Origin: an uncultured Chryseolinea sp.
Lineage (GTDB): Bacteria; Bacteroidota; Bacteroidia; Cytophagales; Cyclobacteriaceae
Assembly (NCBI GenBank): GCA_946478915.1
Contig: CAMLER010000018.1
Location: 1-18,093 of the forward strand
DNA: 18,093 nt
Reading direction: 5' to 3'
In this document: positions 1 through 7,607 of the stretch, piece after piece
How the letters are laid out: each line of letters begins with the position of its first letter
How positions within the stretch are numbered: the stretch's first letter is position 1
Notes under the pieces: model-generated
Told to the model about the DNA's origin: nothing
The model's input: the letters and a program-made list of their open reading frames with translations, nothing else
The model's database searches: none
Made by a program: the position numbers and the translations under genes

Positions 1-1560
1 GAACTCAGGAAGCGCGTTATTGAAGCAGATGCTCCTGTTGAAGAAATTAATTCTGAACCGCGAATAGATAAGTCTCGCACCAGAATCAGCAAAAAATATT
101 TGTCGATTATCTCTCTCGTCATAGTGACCAGCGCAGTGATTGCGTATCAATTCACAATTAAAAACAGCGGTCAGGTTTCGATAGCAGTTCTACCTTTTGA
201 TGATCTAACCGGCCATCCGGAGCAAGTTTATTTTGTGGAGGGCATGCATGATGCTTTAATTGGACAGCTGGGGCAAGTCAGCGCTTTAAGAGTAATTTCC
301 CGGACCTCCACGTTGCGCTATCAGGAAAGCAATATGCTCCTCCAGGACATTGCGAAAGAACTTGGTGTTGACATGGTTGTTGAAGGATCGGTCTATGGAT
401 TTGGTGACAGTGTAAGAATCCAGTTGCAGTTGATTGACCCATTCCCGGAAGAAAGACATTTATGGGCAAAAGAGTATCATCAAAATATTCAACATGCCCT
501 CGAGATGCATAGCACTGTGGTGCGGGATATTGCAAAGGAAATCCGCGTCTCCTTAACGCGGGAAGAAGAGAAGCGTATCGGCACCACGCGAATCGTAAAT
601 CCAAAGTCTTACCATGCGTATTTAAGCAGTCAATACTACATCAATCAATTTACCCCTGAAAGCATCGAGAAAGGAATGAGTATACTGCACGATGCAGTCA
701 GAGAAGACCCAGGTGACCCGTTGCTTTGGGCTGGTTTGGCAATCGGATATAATTCTCTTGGGCATTCATCTTCACCTCCACCAGACGCCTATTTTAATTC
801 CAAGGCCGCGGCCCGGAAAGCTATCGAACTGGACAACAATCTCGCGCAAACACACTTGGCACTGGCCATGATAGCATTATACCGGGACTGGGATTGGGCA
901 GCTGCGGAAAAAGAGTTTAGTCGCGCCTTAGAGCTGAATCCCAACCTTGCAGAAGCTCATGCAAATTACGCGTGGTTTAAAATGCTGTCGGGGCAAACTG
1001 AAGAAACCATCAATCATGCAATCAAGGCAGCAGAAATCGATCCCTTTTCATCAACGAACATTTCTTATCTGGCGAGCGAGTATTGGTGGCTCGACCGGTT
1101 GGAACAAGCTACCGTTGAAATCGAAAAGGCAATGAAAATAATGCCTGAGTTCGGCTTTGGGTTATATGTCCAGGGAGGTATTCTTTCGTCAAAAGGGCAG
1201 CACAATGAAGCCATATTCGTTCATCGAAAGGCAGCTGACTCAGGGCCTGACTGGGAATGGACGCTGGCAACAAGCTATGCAAGGGCCGGCATGGTCAACG
1301 ATGCACGGAAGCTGGCAGAAAAAATAAAAGAAAAGCCCAGTCCGATCGATACCTTGGGGCTGGCAGAAATATACGCGCGACTGGGTGATACCGACGAAGC
1401 CCTATACTGGCTAGAGGAATGTTATAACCGAAAATTCAGTTGGATGCCGTGGATTGCCTGGAATCCCGGATACGAATCGATTCGTTCACATCCACGCTTC
1501 GGCGAACTGCTTCGCAAAATGAATTTGCCGCCGGTTAGCCCCGCTCTTGCCGTACGCTGA
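1..1560 (+). CDS. Membrane-anchored TolB-like / TPR protein (5' end missing)
   Basis: The frame is open from the first base of the window, so the gene begins upstream; 519 residues are visible. The visible part starts with a charged stretch, then one hydrophobic membrane segment (about residues 35-52). Next comes a TolB-N-like alpha/beta domain with the signature AVLPFDDLTG, the conserved FVEGMHDALIGQL and a VDMVVEGSV strand. The rest is helical with TPR-like units (for example around LGHSSSPPPDAY to ELNPNLAEAHANYAW). In known families this TolB-like plus TPR module is the periplasmic or sensory half of proteins whose cytoplasmic N-terminus is a winged-helix regulator, an adenylate cyclase or a kinase. 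That half lies outside the window, so the output domain cannot be named. A TTG near position 100 could be taken for a start but would cut into the membrane segment, and the frame is open before it. The family call is fairly secure; the biological role is unknown. Confidence 0.85.
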   Translation, partial: ELRKRVIEADAPVEEINSEPRIDKSRTRISKKYLSIISLVIVTSAVIAYQFTIKNSGQVSIAVLPFDDLTGHPEQVYFVEGMHDALIGQLGQVSALRVISRTSTLRYQESNMLLQDIAKELGVDMVVEGSVYGFGDSVRIQLQLIDPFPEERHLWAKEYHQNIQHALEMHSTVVRDIAKEIRVSLTREEEKRIGTTRIVNPKSYHAYLSSQYYINQFTPESIEKGMSILHDAVREDPGDPLLWAGLAIGYNSLGHSSSPPPDAYFNSKAAARKAIELDNNLAQTHLALAMIALYRDWDWAAAEKEFSRALELNPNLAEAHANYAWFKMLSGQTEETINHAIKAAEIDPFSSTNISYLASEYWWLDRLEQATVEIEKAMKIMPEFGFGLYVQGGILSSKGQHNEAIFVHRKAADSGPDWEWTLATSYARAGMVNDARKLAEKIKEKPSPIDTLGLAEIYARLGDTDEALYWLEECYNRKFSWMPWIAWNPGYESIRSHPRFGELLRKMNLPPVSPALAVR

Positions 1561-1798
1561 TCATCCTGCTCACCATTCTATTTCATGACTGAAACGTTGG
1601 GTGACACATAGTCTAAACTTTTTACAACGCGATTAATTCAATTCACAGGATTTTCTGAAAAGTTGACACTCTTTGCAACATCTCTGATAACCTGGCCTAC
1701 CCTTTCCGACGCACTTTTGACAAAGCTTAACGTGTAGTGGCGCCTCACACTAAACTATGTTCAATCAGGGCCCTTGGCGGTCCGCAAATTACTATATT

Positions 1799-3478
1799 AT
1801 GAATAAGTCAACATTACAGCTCCCAAACATCAGCTTTATGCTCACGTGGTTATTTCTTGTATCTATGAGCTGCTCCGATCCAGTGCAAGAAGTTTCACCT
1901 CGTCCGGATGATATTCAAAATTTGAAAGATGACGCGTGGGTCCAGTTTCTGGAACAAACCTTTTATAATAACAGCATAATTGTTCCAAAGGAAGGATCAA
2001 TTCAGCAGGCAATACGAGAAGCGGAACCTGGGCAGGCAATTTATATCGAGCCTGGAATTTATAAGGAGGACGTGAATATCGACAAGCCGAAAATCAAGCT
2101 GATCGGATTGGTCGCCAACAACGACAAGGTAGTGATCCAATCTTCCTCGGGTAGATCAAATAGTCTGACCCTGGCGGCCCCCGACGTTGAAATTTTCAAT
2201 ATTGAGTACACACTTAACAACCAGACACAAGTAGCATCAAGAATACCAACCCTGACGAGAAGCAGTACTTCAGGTTGCAAGGTTACGAGAAAACAAAGAA
2301 CCTCGCGGGTCGCGCATTATGAATTCGAAGTGCGGGTAGGCAATGGGCTTTATGATGTCATAAAAATCCATCGCGTGGTTCGAGAGCAGCGACCATTCAA
2401 GCCTGCTAAGACAGACGGCGCAGTATTTATGCTACATGGAGCGGCGCTCAATTTTAAATCAATTTTTCTTACTCCCGGCACCGATGACATTAATCCCGAA
2501 ACCTCATCGGCGTATTACCTGGCGTCAAAGAATATCGACGTATGGGGTATGGATTTCGGCTGGACAATGACACCTGTTGAAACGACTGACTTTAGTTTTA
2601 TGAAGGACTGGGGTGTAGACCGCGACATCGATCATACGCTCATCGGTTTGTCGGCGGCCCGTCTCATTCGTGGTCTTACTGGTCACGGTCTAGATAAAAT
2701 GAATCTTTTAGGTTTCAGTTATGGCGTTGTGGTAGCCTATGGAGCGGCCGGCCGCGAGACCCAGCAGCACAAGTTACTGCGGGATGTCAAGGGATTGGTT
2801 GCAGTTGACCAGGTCATGAAATACAGTGACGGAGATAATGAGAGCCGTCAGTTTGTATGCAACACAGCAATGGAAGCAAAGACTAGTATCGATAACGGTA
2901 TTTATCAAACTTCAAGTGGGAAGACGTTCGCAATGTTTGGCAATCTGGCTACTACCTCCCCCGATGACACTTCACCAGTCATTCCGAGTCTGACTAATTT
3001 GCAGGCTGGATTATTTGTCGGAACTAACACGTATTTGCTGGGGAATCCTCCGGCGCCCTCCTGGCATTTTGTTTCGGGAACATTTGCTAACGGTGTGCCT
3101 ATCGAACTAAACTACACAAATATGGACCGATGGTTTAAATTAATGAAATCATTACCACCATACCAACCTCAAAAAACTGTATATGAAGCAAGACTATGTG
3201 CGTGCAATGAAGGAGGCGATGTAGCATTCGACGATCATCTGAATAAGATCTCCCTTCCAATACTTTACATTGGTGCCGGAGGCGCATTTGGAACACTTGG
3301 CGAATACACAGCCACGCTTACCGAAAGCAACGATATAACCAGTCATATTGTAACGCTCAATGCCAACACTCCACTTGATTTTGGTCACGGAGAACTCTTT
3401 GTTGCAAATGATGCAGACGATCTGGTATGGCAAAAATTACACTCCTGGCTAATTGCCCACAACAAATATTCGGTGTAG
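1799..3478 (+). CDS. Lipoprotein with beta-helix-like segment fused to alpha/beta hydrolase
   Basis: The protein has 559 residues from the ATG at 1799. An in-frame ATG at 1757 would add 14 residues before the signal peptide and is less likely. The N-terminus is a lipoprotein signal (hydrophobic WLFLVSMS followed by Cys), placing the protein in an outer or inner membrane leaflet facing the periplasm or exterior. Residues about 48-130 look like the opening of a right-handed beta-helix, with SIQQAIREAEPGQAIYIEPG and IYKEDVNI as in pectinesterase or DUF1565-type proteins, but only a few coils are present. From about residue 165 there is an alpha/beta hydrolase: oxyanion-type MLHG (His213), nucleophile elbow GFSYG (Ser307) and a late His in DFGHGE (His530). 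The strand where the catalytic Asp is often found reads LYIGAGGAFG, so the acid residue is not obvious. Substrate is unknown; an esterase or lipase acting on an extracellular compound is an inference. It stands alone and is followed by a strong terminator. Confidence 0.8.
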   Translation: MNKSTLQLPNISFMLTWLFLVSMSCSDPVQEVSPRPDDIQNLKDDAWVQFLEQTFYNNSIIVPKEGSIQQAIREAEPGQAIYIEPGIYKEDVNIDKPKIKLIGLVANNDKVVIQSSSGRSNSLTLAAPDVEIFNIEYTLNNQTQVASRIPTLTRSSTSGCKVTRKQRTSRVAHYEFEVRVGNGLYDVIKIHRVVREQRPFKPAKTDGAVFMLHGAALNFKSIFLTPGTDDINPETSSAYYLASKNIDVWGMDFGWTMTPVETTDFSFMKDWGVDRDIDHTLIGLSAARLIRGLTGHGLDKMNLLGFSYGVVVAYGAAGRETQQHKLLRDVKGLVAVDQVMKYSDGDNESRQFVCNTAMEAKTSIDNGIYQTSSGKTFAMFGNLATTSPDDTSPVIPSLTNLQAGLFVGTNTYLLGNPPAPSWHFVSGTFANGVPIELNYTNMDRWFKLMKSLPPYQPQKTVYEARLCACNEGGDVAFDDHLNKISLPILYIGAGGAFGTLGEYTATLTESNDITSHIVTLNANTPLDFGHGELFVANDADDLVWQKLHSWLIAHNKYSV

Positions 3479-3513
3479 TAGATTCAAAGGCTGGTTGGGT
3501 TTATTATAAAAAG

Positions 3514-3545
3514 AAAGGTGCGTTTTTCGACGCACCTTTTGTTTT
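3514..3545 (+). terminator. Intrinsic terminator after the hydrolase lipoprotein gene
   Basis: A perfect 10-bp stem (AAAGGTGCGT at 3514-3523 with its complement at 3530-3539) encloses a six-base loop. It is followed by TGTTTTG, with the U-rich run starting inside the stem. It lies 36 bases after the stop codon of the hydrolase gene, in the correct orientation for that gene. The A-rich left side might give weak activity for transcripts arriving from the right. Confidence 0.85.
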
Positions 3546-3547
3546 GT

Positions 3548-3596
3548 TCCTGAACACCGAACAAGGAACATTGAATAACGAATAATGAATAATGAA
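3548..3596. repeat. Seven tandem degenerate heptads (NNNNGAA)
   Basis: Seven back-to-back 7-base units each end in GAA on the plus strand: TCCTGAA, CACCGAA, CAAGGAA, CATTGAA, TAACGAA, then TAATGAA twice. On the minus strand they read TTCNNNN. The spacing is exactly 7 with no slip. This is not coding periodicity and not a perfect microsatellite. Similar 7-base-phased blocks occur at other places in this window. Confidence 0.75.
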
Positions 3597-3718
3597 TGAC
3601 CGGTCTTAACGTTACACGCTTTGAATGGCGGTATGAACGCAAACAAATTTTTAGGGCGTTCTCGGTCCATTGATTGTGCTATAACAGAGGCTCCTGACGG
3701 AGTGGAATTGTAGTATTT

Positions 3719-3755
3719 TCGTCGTGACCTTTGTGCCTAAAGGGTCGTCGTGACC
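3719..3755. repeat. 11-bp direct repeat TCGTCGTGACC
   Basis: Two exact copies lie at 3719-3729 and 3745-3755, 26 bases apart, inside the convergent gap. Function is unknown; chance duplication is possible. Confidence 0.5.
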
Positions 3756-3820
3756 CGGCAATTTTTTAACTCCTTTCTAACCGGTGACCCAGACATAATT
3801 CACAAGTTGACAAAGTAGGA

Positions 3821-3841
3821 CTAATAACTAATAACGGATAA
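3821..3841. repeat. Heptad block next to DUF3179 stop codon
   Basis: Three units, CTAATAA, CTAATAA and CGGATAA, are phased by 7 bases. They end three bases from the stop codon of the minus-strand gene (stop at 3845-3847), so they form the start of that gene's 3' untranslated region. Confidence 0.65.
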
Positions 3842-3844
3842 CGT

Positions 3845-4993
3845 CTACTCAAACACGTCCGTGCCTGGATTGAAAGTTCGCCAGCTATGCCAATACTCCT
3901 GGTATGAGGGTATTCGTTTCAATGAAACGGAATCAGAATACATACTTCTACCTGAAAAGTCATACTTACCATTGGATAAAACAAGGGTGTCGCCAGTGAT
4001 TGAAAATGTTTCTGAATCCGGTCGTTGATAAGCGACAAAACTTTGGTTGTCATCCGATAACGCTACGACTATAGGCACACCTCCAACGTTGTCATTGATC
4101 ACGCGCTGCTCTGCCAGTTTATTCCAATCGTAAGCCTTTGCTTTCTGATTAACTCTGACACCGACCACCCACGACTTTTCTTTCCAGGAAAGGCTGTCTC
4201 TTTTTGTAAGGTCACCCTTACTTTTACCGCGTTCATACCGGGCAAGCGAATCATAAAATACAACAGAAGGTTCATCCGCATTCATCACCTTGCCAAACGG
4301 ATACAGCCAGAAAAATTTAGCAGTAGACACCTGGAAACTCTCGACCTCCGGTAGCACACTCCCTTTTAACGGTCCGGCTACTGCTTCTCCTGTAACCTGT
4401 CTCCACCAGCTTTTGGTAGAAGAATCCTCAAACATCGCGTTGAAATGGTCCATGCCAACAAGACGAAATTTTTCCGGATTCCCATTCACTACGGGTTCAA
4501 AAACGCGTCCGGTGCGACAGACGGTACAATACGTCACCATAACGGGTTTTCCACCGACAGTATCCCGCACCTGATGATGATAACCAATGTACCGGACAGG
4601 ATATGCCTTAGCTTCGCCGTTGTGAACCACCCCTATAACAAGGGCCGTGTCGCCGAGAGGATTTTCGCTCTTTGTAGTGAACGCCAGATTTTTCTGCGGC
4701 TCAAGAAATATCTTCTCAGCCGTCATCTTAAAGTTGAAATAGTACACTACATATCCGGCCAATAAAAGTGGGATCACAGGAAGCCACTTCCTTTTTACCT
4801 GAAATGCCGGAAGAGCACCTGTCAATATCATTAAGCCAAACAGCACCCGAAAATACCAACGGTAGGTATGGATAAAGTATGCCACATCAATGCTATCCAT
4901 GTCCTGGCTGCCGGGCATTGGCATGATAAGATAAACTTTAAGGATTTCGAGCAAACTCAATCCGAGCAAGCCGATGTAGAAGAGCTTTTTCAT
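3845..4993 (-). CDS. DUF3179 domain membrane protein
   Basis: The protein has 382 residues. Three hydrophobic membrane segments occur near the N-terminus (about residues 4-24, 46-64 and 70-87), followed by a soluble DUF3179 domain from about residue 110 to the end. Recognised signatures are LVIGVVHNGEAKAYPVRYI, the cysteine motif TYCTVCRTG (Cys156 and Cys159) followed by VFEP, and a later GVRVNQKAKAYDWNKL stretch that resembles the first half-repeat. DUF3179 proteins are widespread and of unknown biochemical function; the paired cysteines suggest metal or redox chemistry, but that is inference. The ATG start fits the beginning of the first helix, and a TAnnTTTG -7 element lies 35 bases upstream. 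The gene appears to be a single-gene unit, insulated upstream by a terminator-like hairpin at 5080-5109. Confidence 0.88.
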   Translation of the reverse strand: MKKLFYIGLLGLSLLEILKVYLIMPMPGSQDMDSIDVAYFIHTYRWYFRVLFGLMILTGALPAFQVKRKWLPVIPLLLAGYVVYYFNFKMTAEKIFLEPQKNLAFTTKSENPLGDTALVIGVVHNGEAKAYPVRYIGYHHQVRDTVGGKPVMVTYCTVCRTGRVFEPVVNGNPEKFRLVGMDHFNAMFEDSSTKSWWRQVTGEAVAGPLKGSVLPEVESFQVSTAKFFWLYPFGKVMNADEPSVVFYDSLARYERGKSKGDLTKRDSLSWKEKSWVVGVRVNQKAKAYDWNKLAEQRVINDNVGGVPIVVALSDDNQSFVAYQRPDSETFSITGDTLVLSNGKYDFSGRSMYSDSVSLKRIPSYQEYWHSWRTFNPGTDVFE

Positions 4994-5027
4994 GGTTTTG
5001 GAAAGTGCTGCAGTTTGGGGCTTTGAT

Positions 5028-5035
5028 CAAATTTA
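5028..5035 (-). promoter_or_regulatory. Possible -7 promoter element (TAAATTTG) for DUF3179 gene
   Basis: On the minus strand the sequence reads TAAATTTG, matching the Bacteroidota TAnnTTTG -7 consensus, 35 bases before the start codon. I do not see a clear TTG -33 element at the expected distance, so this rests on one half of the promoter only. Confidence 0.4.
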
Positions 5036-5079
5036 CTCAAAAGAGTGTATGGATTATTTTCCCGGTAGGTAGAAAACAC

Positions 5080-5109
5080 GACCGCCAGCAACCCAAATAG
5101 CTGGCGGTC
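5080..5109 (-). terminator. Minus-strand terminator-like hairpin
   Basis: A perfect 10-bp GC-rich stem (GACCGCCAGC with its complement) has a 10-base loop. Read on the minus strand it is followed by GTGTTTTCT; on the plus strand no T-run follows. It therefore fits a terminator for leftward transcription. It sits 430 bases beyond the stop of the nearest minus-strand gene and just upstream of the DUF3179 promoter, which it would insulate. Confidence 0.65.
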
Positions 5110-5539
5110 AAGTTCAAATTATAAGATCGTAATTGACATCGAATCGTGAAGATTTCAGGTTTTGATTGGAACCCGCATGATAAACCCAAATATCAGCGGC
5201 TCCCTTTCAAATTTCCTGCAACCAAAAATCTATGCACTGTGATAGCGTAATCTGTATTTATCCGAAGCAAACCCAAACAATGCTAAGGACCATTTCAGCT
5301 ACGCCACAATATTTCCAGCTGCAAATATCGAGGAGGTCGAACGTGTTAAGCAAAACCCAATAATGCCTTCACTACGTTTTCGATTTACCCAAGCCCGTAC
5401 AAACCAAACAATGTAGACGCTTGGCAATCCTCTCTCAGAATGTGGCGGAACAAAGCGTTATCCTGTATACCGTTATGCGGAAGGATGCGCGGGTGCATAG
5501 TTCTTACAATTTCGAAATGTCGAATTAAGAACTGCAGTA
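5110..5539. other. 430-bp gap with no recognisable gene
   Basis: This lies between a terminator-like hairpin and the stop codon of a small membrane-protein gene. On the minus strand one frame is open in pieces, with in-frame stops inside it, and the fragments resemble nothing I can name. It may be a long 3' untranslated region, a remnant, or a site of a small RNA ending at the hairpin at 5080-5109. No tRNA-like T-loop or other named RNA motif was seen. Confidence 0.4.
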
Positions 5540-6082
5540 CTAGGCCCGTTCGGGCGGATGTAAAATAGAGGTATGAAATGTAGATTCTATGATACTACAA
5601 GAGTTTTCCTTCACAACGTCGGCTGCCCAACCCACTGATAGGTGTTGGATGGTAAACGACTGTTGTATATAGTCTTTAATAAAATTGATGACAATTTTTG
5701 AACCTGAGTGCTGATCGACCGGCTTGTCTGTAAATGTCTTTACAAAGCTTGACATCGCCTCGTTGATCCGCTTATTGTGGTGATCTTTGATACAAACGAC
5801 ATAAAGTGTATCGCCGGCCAGTCGCTGTTTAACCAATCTGTAAAACTCACCCTTGTGCTCAAACTTTCCATCAACACGTTCGAACGATCTCGAATCGACT
5901 GCATAAGGGACGGTGAGTGGGATTTTAATCGTGACTGTTTCCGAACTCGAGTAATCCTCAGCATCAAGCCGTTGAATCATGGTCCGATCGTTCTCATATT
6001 GGAGGCCAAGAAAAACTCCATAGTAGCCCATTACATTGAGGAGCAATAAAAGGCAAAAGGCTATGGAGAATATTTTTCTCAC
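5540..6082 (-). CDS. Hypothetical single-pass membrane-anchored protein
   Basis: The protein has 180 residues with a GTG start at 6082 that puts MRKIF directly before a strong hydrophobic segment (about residues 5-25), so it is a signal anchor or signal peptide with the bulk outside the cytoplasm. The soluble part has an alternating strand pattern (TVTIKIPLTVPYA, FYRLVKQRLAGDTLYVVCIKD) and a helical KRINEAMSSFVKTF stretch. I do not recognise a family and assign no function. It lies 134 bp after the MFS transporter gene on the same strand and could be co-transcribed with it, but no sequence link supports a shared role. The long coding frame, signal segment and balanced composition make it a believable gene. 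Confidence 0.75.
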   Translation of the reverse strand: MRKIFSIAFCLLLLLNVMGYYGVFLGLQYENDRTMIQRLDAEDYSSSETVTIKIPLTVPYAVDSRSFERVDGKFEHKGEFYRLVKQRLAGDTLYVVCIKDHHNKRINEAMSSFVKTFTDKPVDQHSGSKIVINFIKDYIQQSFTIQHLSVGWAADVVKENSCSIIESTFHTSILHPPERA

Positions 6083-6216
6083 GGATTATGCTATTTGATA
6101 AACCAAACTAACAGAAAAATTTAAGGATTCAAAAATTCGATGGGTTTGCAAGGCCCTTTTTCTGCAAAGTCCGCAAAATTGGCTCATTCTAAGGGTATAA
6201 GGAAAGAAAATAGACG

Positions 6217-7395
6217 TCATGACAAGCCCTGGACCCGGCGAATTGGCTTCGCAAAAGTGAAAAGATAAATTAAAGCCGTCGCCGCTAAAAGGGCACAAAT
6301 AAGAAAAGATAGCGGGAACCGGGATGGATCATTCGCATAAATCAATCCCGATGCGAATGCTCCAACGCCGATACCGAATTCCATAAAAATGTATAGCGAT
6401 GCAACACCTCTACCTTTTGCGTTAGGGTCACTCAAATCTGTTGCCCACGCTAACAACGTTGGCGATGAAGCTCCCTGCGCAAATCCATAAAGGGAAATGC
6501 CAAAAATCAGTTGAACCTTCGAGTCGGCGAAGGCAATGACAATCATTGAGAGCAGAACGAGGGTCGCACAAAACTGCAGAACAGGCCTTCTTCCCCACAT
6601 ATCCGACGCCTTTCCGCCAATTAAACGAATGAGCAGGGAAGCGATCGTCATATACGTAAATAGCAATCCATGATTGCGTATGCCCACGTGTTCTCCGAAA
6701 TCGGGTATCAGCGTAAAAACACTGCCATACGAATAGACCAATAATACCATTACTATGCACGGAGTAAGTACACGCCGATCAAACAAATCCCTCCGATTCA
6801 CTTTCAACACACTTAAGCTAAATGGTTGTCTGACTGTCAATGTTTCTTTTATGCCACCAATGATAACTGCAGATAAAAAGGCGAAAGCTGCAGAGCAGAA
6901 AAACATAACATTGAGGCCAAACTGATTCGTGAGGAGTCCGCCAACGGCCGGGCCACCTGCCATCCCGATAGAACTGGCAGTTCCTAACAGACCCATTGCC
7001 TCACCTTTCCGATCTGCCGGTATAACATCCGATAAATACGCCGCCTGGCCGGTAGGTTTGAAGCCCGTGGAAAAGCCATGGAAAAGCCGCAGAAAAAGGA
7101 AGCCACTTACAGTCGCAAGCAGAGGATACAGTAGACTACACACAAAACATACCAGGGAGCCGACCATCATTACCGGCACCCTACCGATAGAATCGGAGAG
7201 CTTCCCGCTGAACGGTCGCGAAATCATTGCTGTGATAGTAAAAAGCGAAATTATTAACCCTTTATACTCCGGGCCGCCAAGGCTGGTAATATATCCGGGC
7301 AACTCGGGAATAAGCATATTGAAACTGGCAAAAAACAATAGTGAGCTAATACAAAGAAGCCAGAACTGGGTATCATATCTTTTTGATTTGGTCAA
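6217..7395 (-). CDS. MFS transporter, DHA1-like efflux protein
   Basis: The protein has 392 residues, the usual length for a 12-helix major facilitator. The MFS loop motif appears twice, GKLSDSIGRVPVM between helices 2 and 3 and GGKASDMWGRRPVL between helices 8 and 9, as expected for the two halves. Helix 5 carries GMAGGPAVGG, the antiporter motif C (GxxxGPxxGG) typical of proton-drug exporters. Export of a small hydrophobic compound by proton antiport at the inner membrane is therefore likely; the substrate is unknown. The start is the TTG at 7395; no closer ATG would keep helix 1, and a stop lies six codons upstream. It follows prfB at 212 bp on the same strand, with a weak heptad block just before the start. 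Confidence 0.88.
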   Translation of the reverse strand: MTKSKRYDTQFWLLCISSLLFFASFNMLIPELPGYITSLGGPEYKGLIISLFTITAMISRPFSGKLSDSIGRVPVMMVGSLVCFVCSLLYPLLATVSGFLFLRLFHGFSTGFKPTGQAAYLSDVIPADRKGEAMGLLGTASSIGMAGGPAVGGLLTNQFGLNVMFFCSAAFAFLSAVIIGGIKETLTVRQPFSLSVLKVNRRDLFDRRVLTPCIVMVLLVYSYGSVFTLIPDFGEHVGIRNHGLLFTYMTIASLLIRLIGGKASDMWGRRPVLQFCATLVLLSMIVIAFADSKVQLIFGISLYGFAQGASSPTLLAWATDLSDPNAKGRGVASLYIFMEFGIGVGAFASGLIYANDPSRFPLSFLICALLAATALIYLFTFAKPIRRVQGLS

Positions 7396-7402
7396 CGGCA
7401 GG

Positions 7403-7430
7403 TTCTTTGTTCGTTATCCGTTTTTGAGGA
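7403..7430. repeat. Weak heptad block upstream of the MFS gene
   Basis: Units TTCTTTG, TTCGTTA, TCCGTTT and TTGAGGA follow each other at 7-base spacing. They are more degenerate than the block at 3548-3596 but share the TTCNTTR flavour of its minus strand. They lie directly upstream of the MFS start codon rather than after a stop codon. Confidence 0.4.
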
Positions 7431-7607
7431 ACAGGAGTTGAAGGACATCATAACGCTCGATTGTTTAACAACTGCATTCTAAAGAAACGAAGTCGCATGG
7501 ACCGTAACCAATTGCCACGTCTACATTTTCGGTTATTCGCTTACCCGTTTTTTGTATTTGTGATGTTTAATAAAGTTCGTTTTATCGATAGGCCTTTGGG
7601 TGAGCCT

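Larger units (their letters stand above)
3479..3844. other. Convergent intergenic region, 366 bp, no gene
   Basis: This gap lies between the ends of two converging genes. It holds the terminator at 3514-3545, seven consecutive heptads ending in GAA (3548-3596), an 11-bp direct repeat TCGTCGTGACC (3719-3729 and 3745-3755), and a second heptad block (3821-3841) directly beside the stop codon of the DUF3179 gene. The short frames crossing it have no recognisable protein features. Confidence 0.6.

Noticed and set aside
1663..1691. Sigma-70-like promoter TTGACA-N17-GATAAC upstream of the hydrolase lipoprotein
   Set aside because: The spacing is ideal by the E. coli rule, but Bacteroidota housekeeping promoters use TTG/TAnnTTTG, and no such element is nearby; likely chance.
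5155..5480. Pseudogene on the minus strand, with pieces such as FEREPLIFGFIMRVPIKT before a stop
   Set aside because: The frame is interrupted by in-frame stops at about the density expected by chance, and no fragment resembles a known family.
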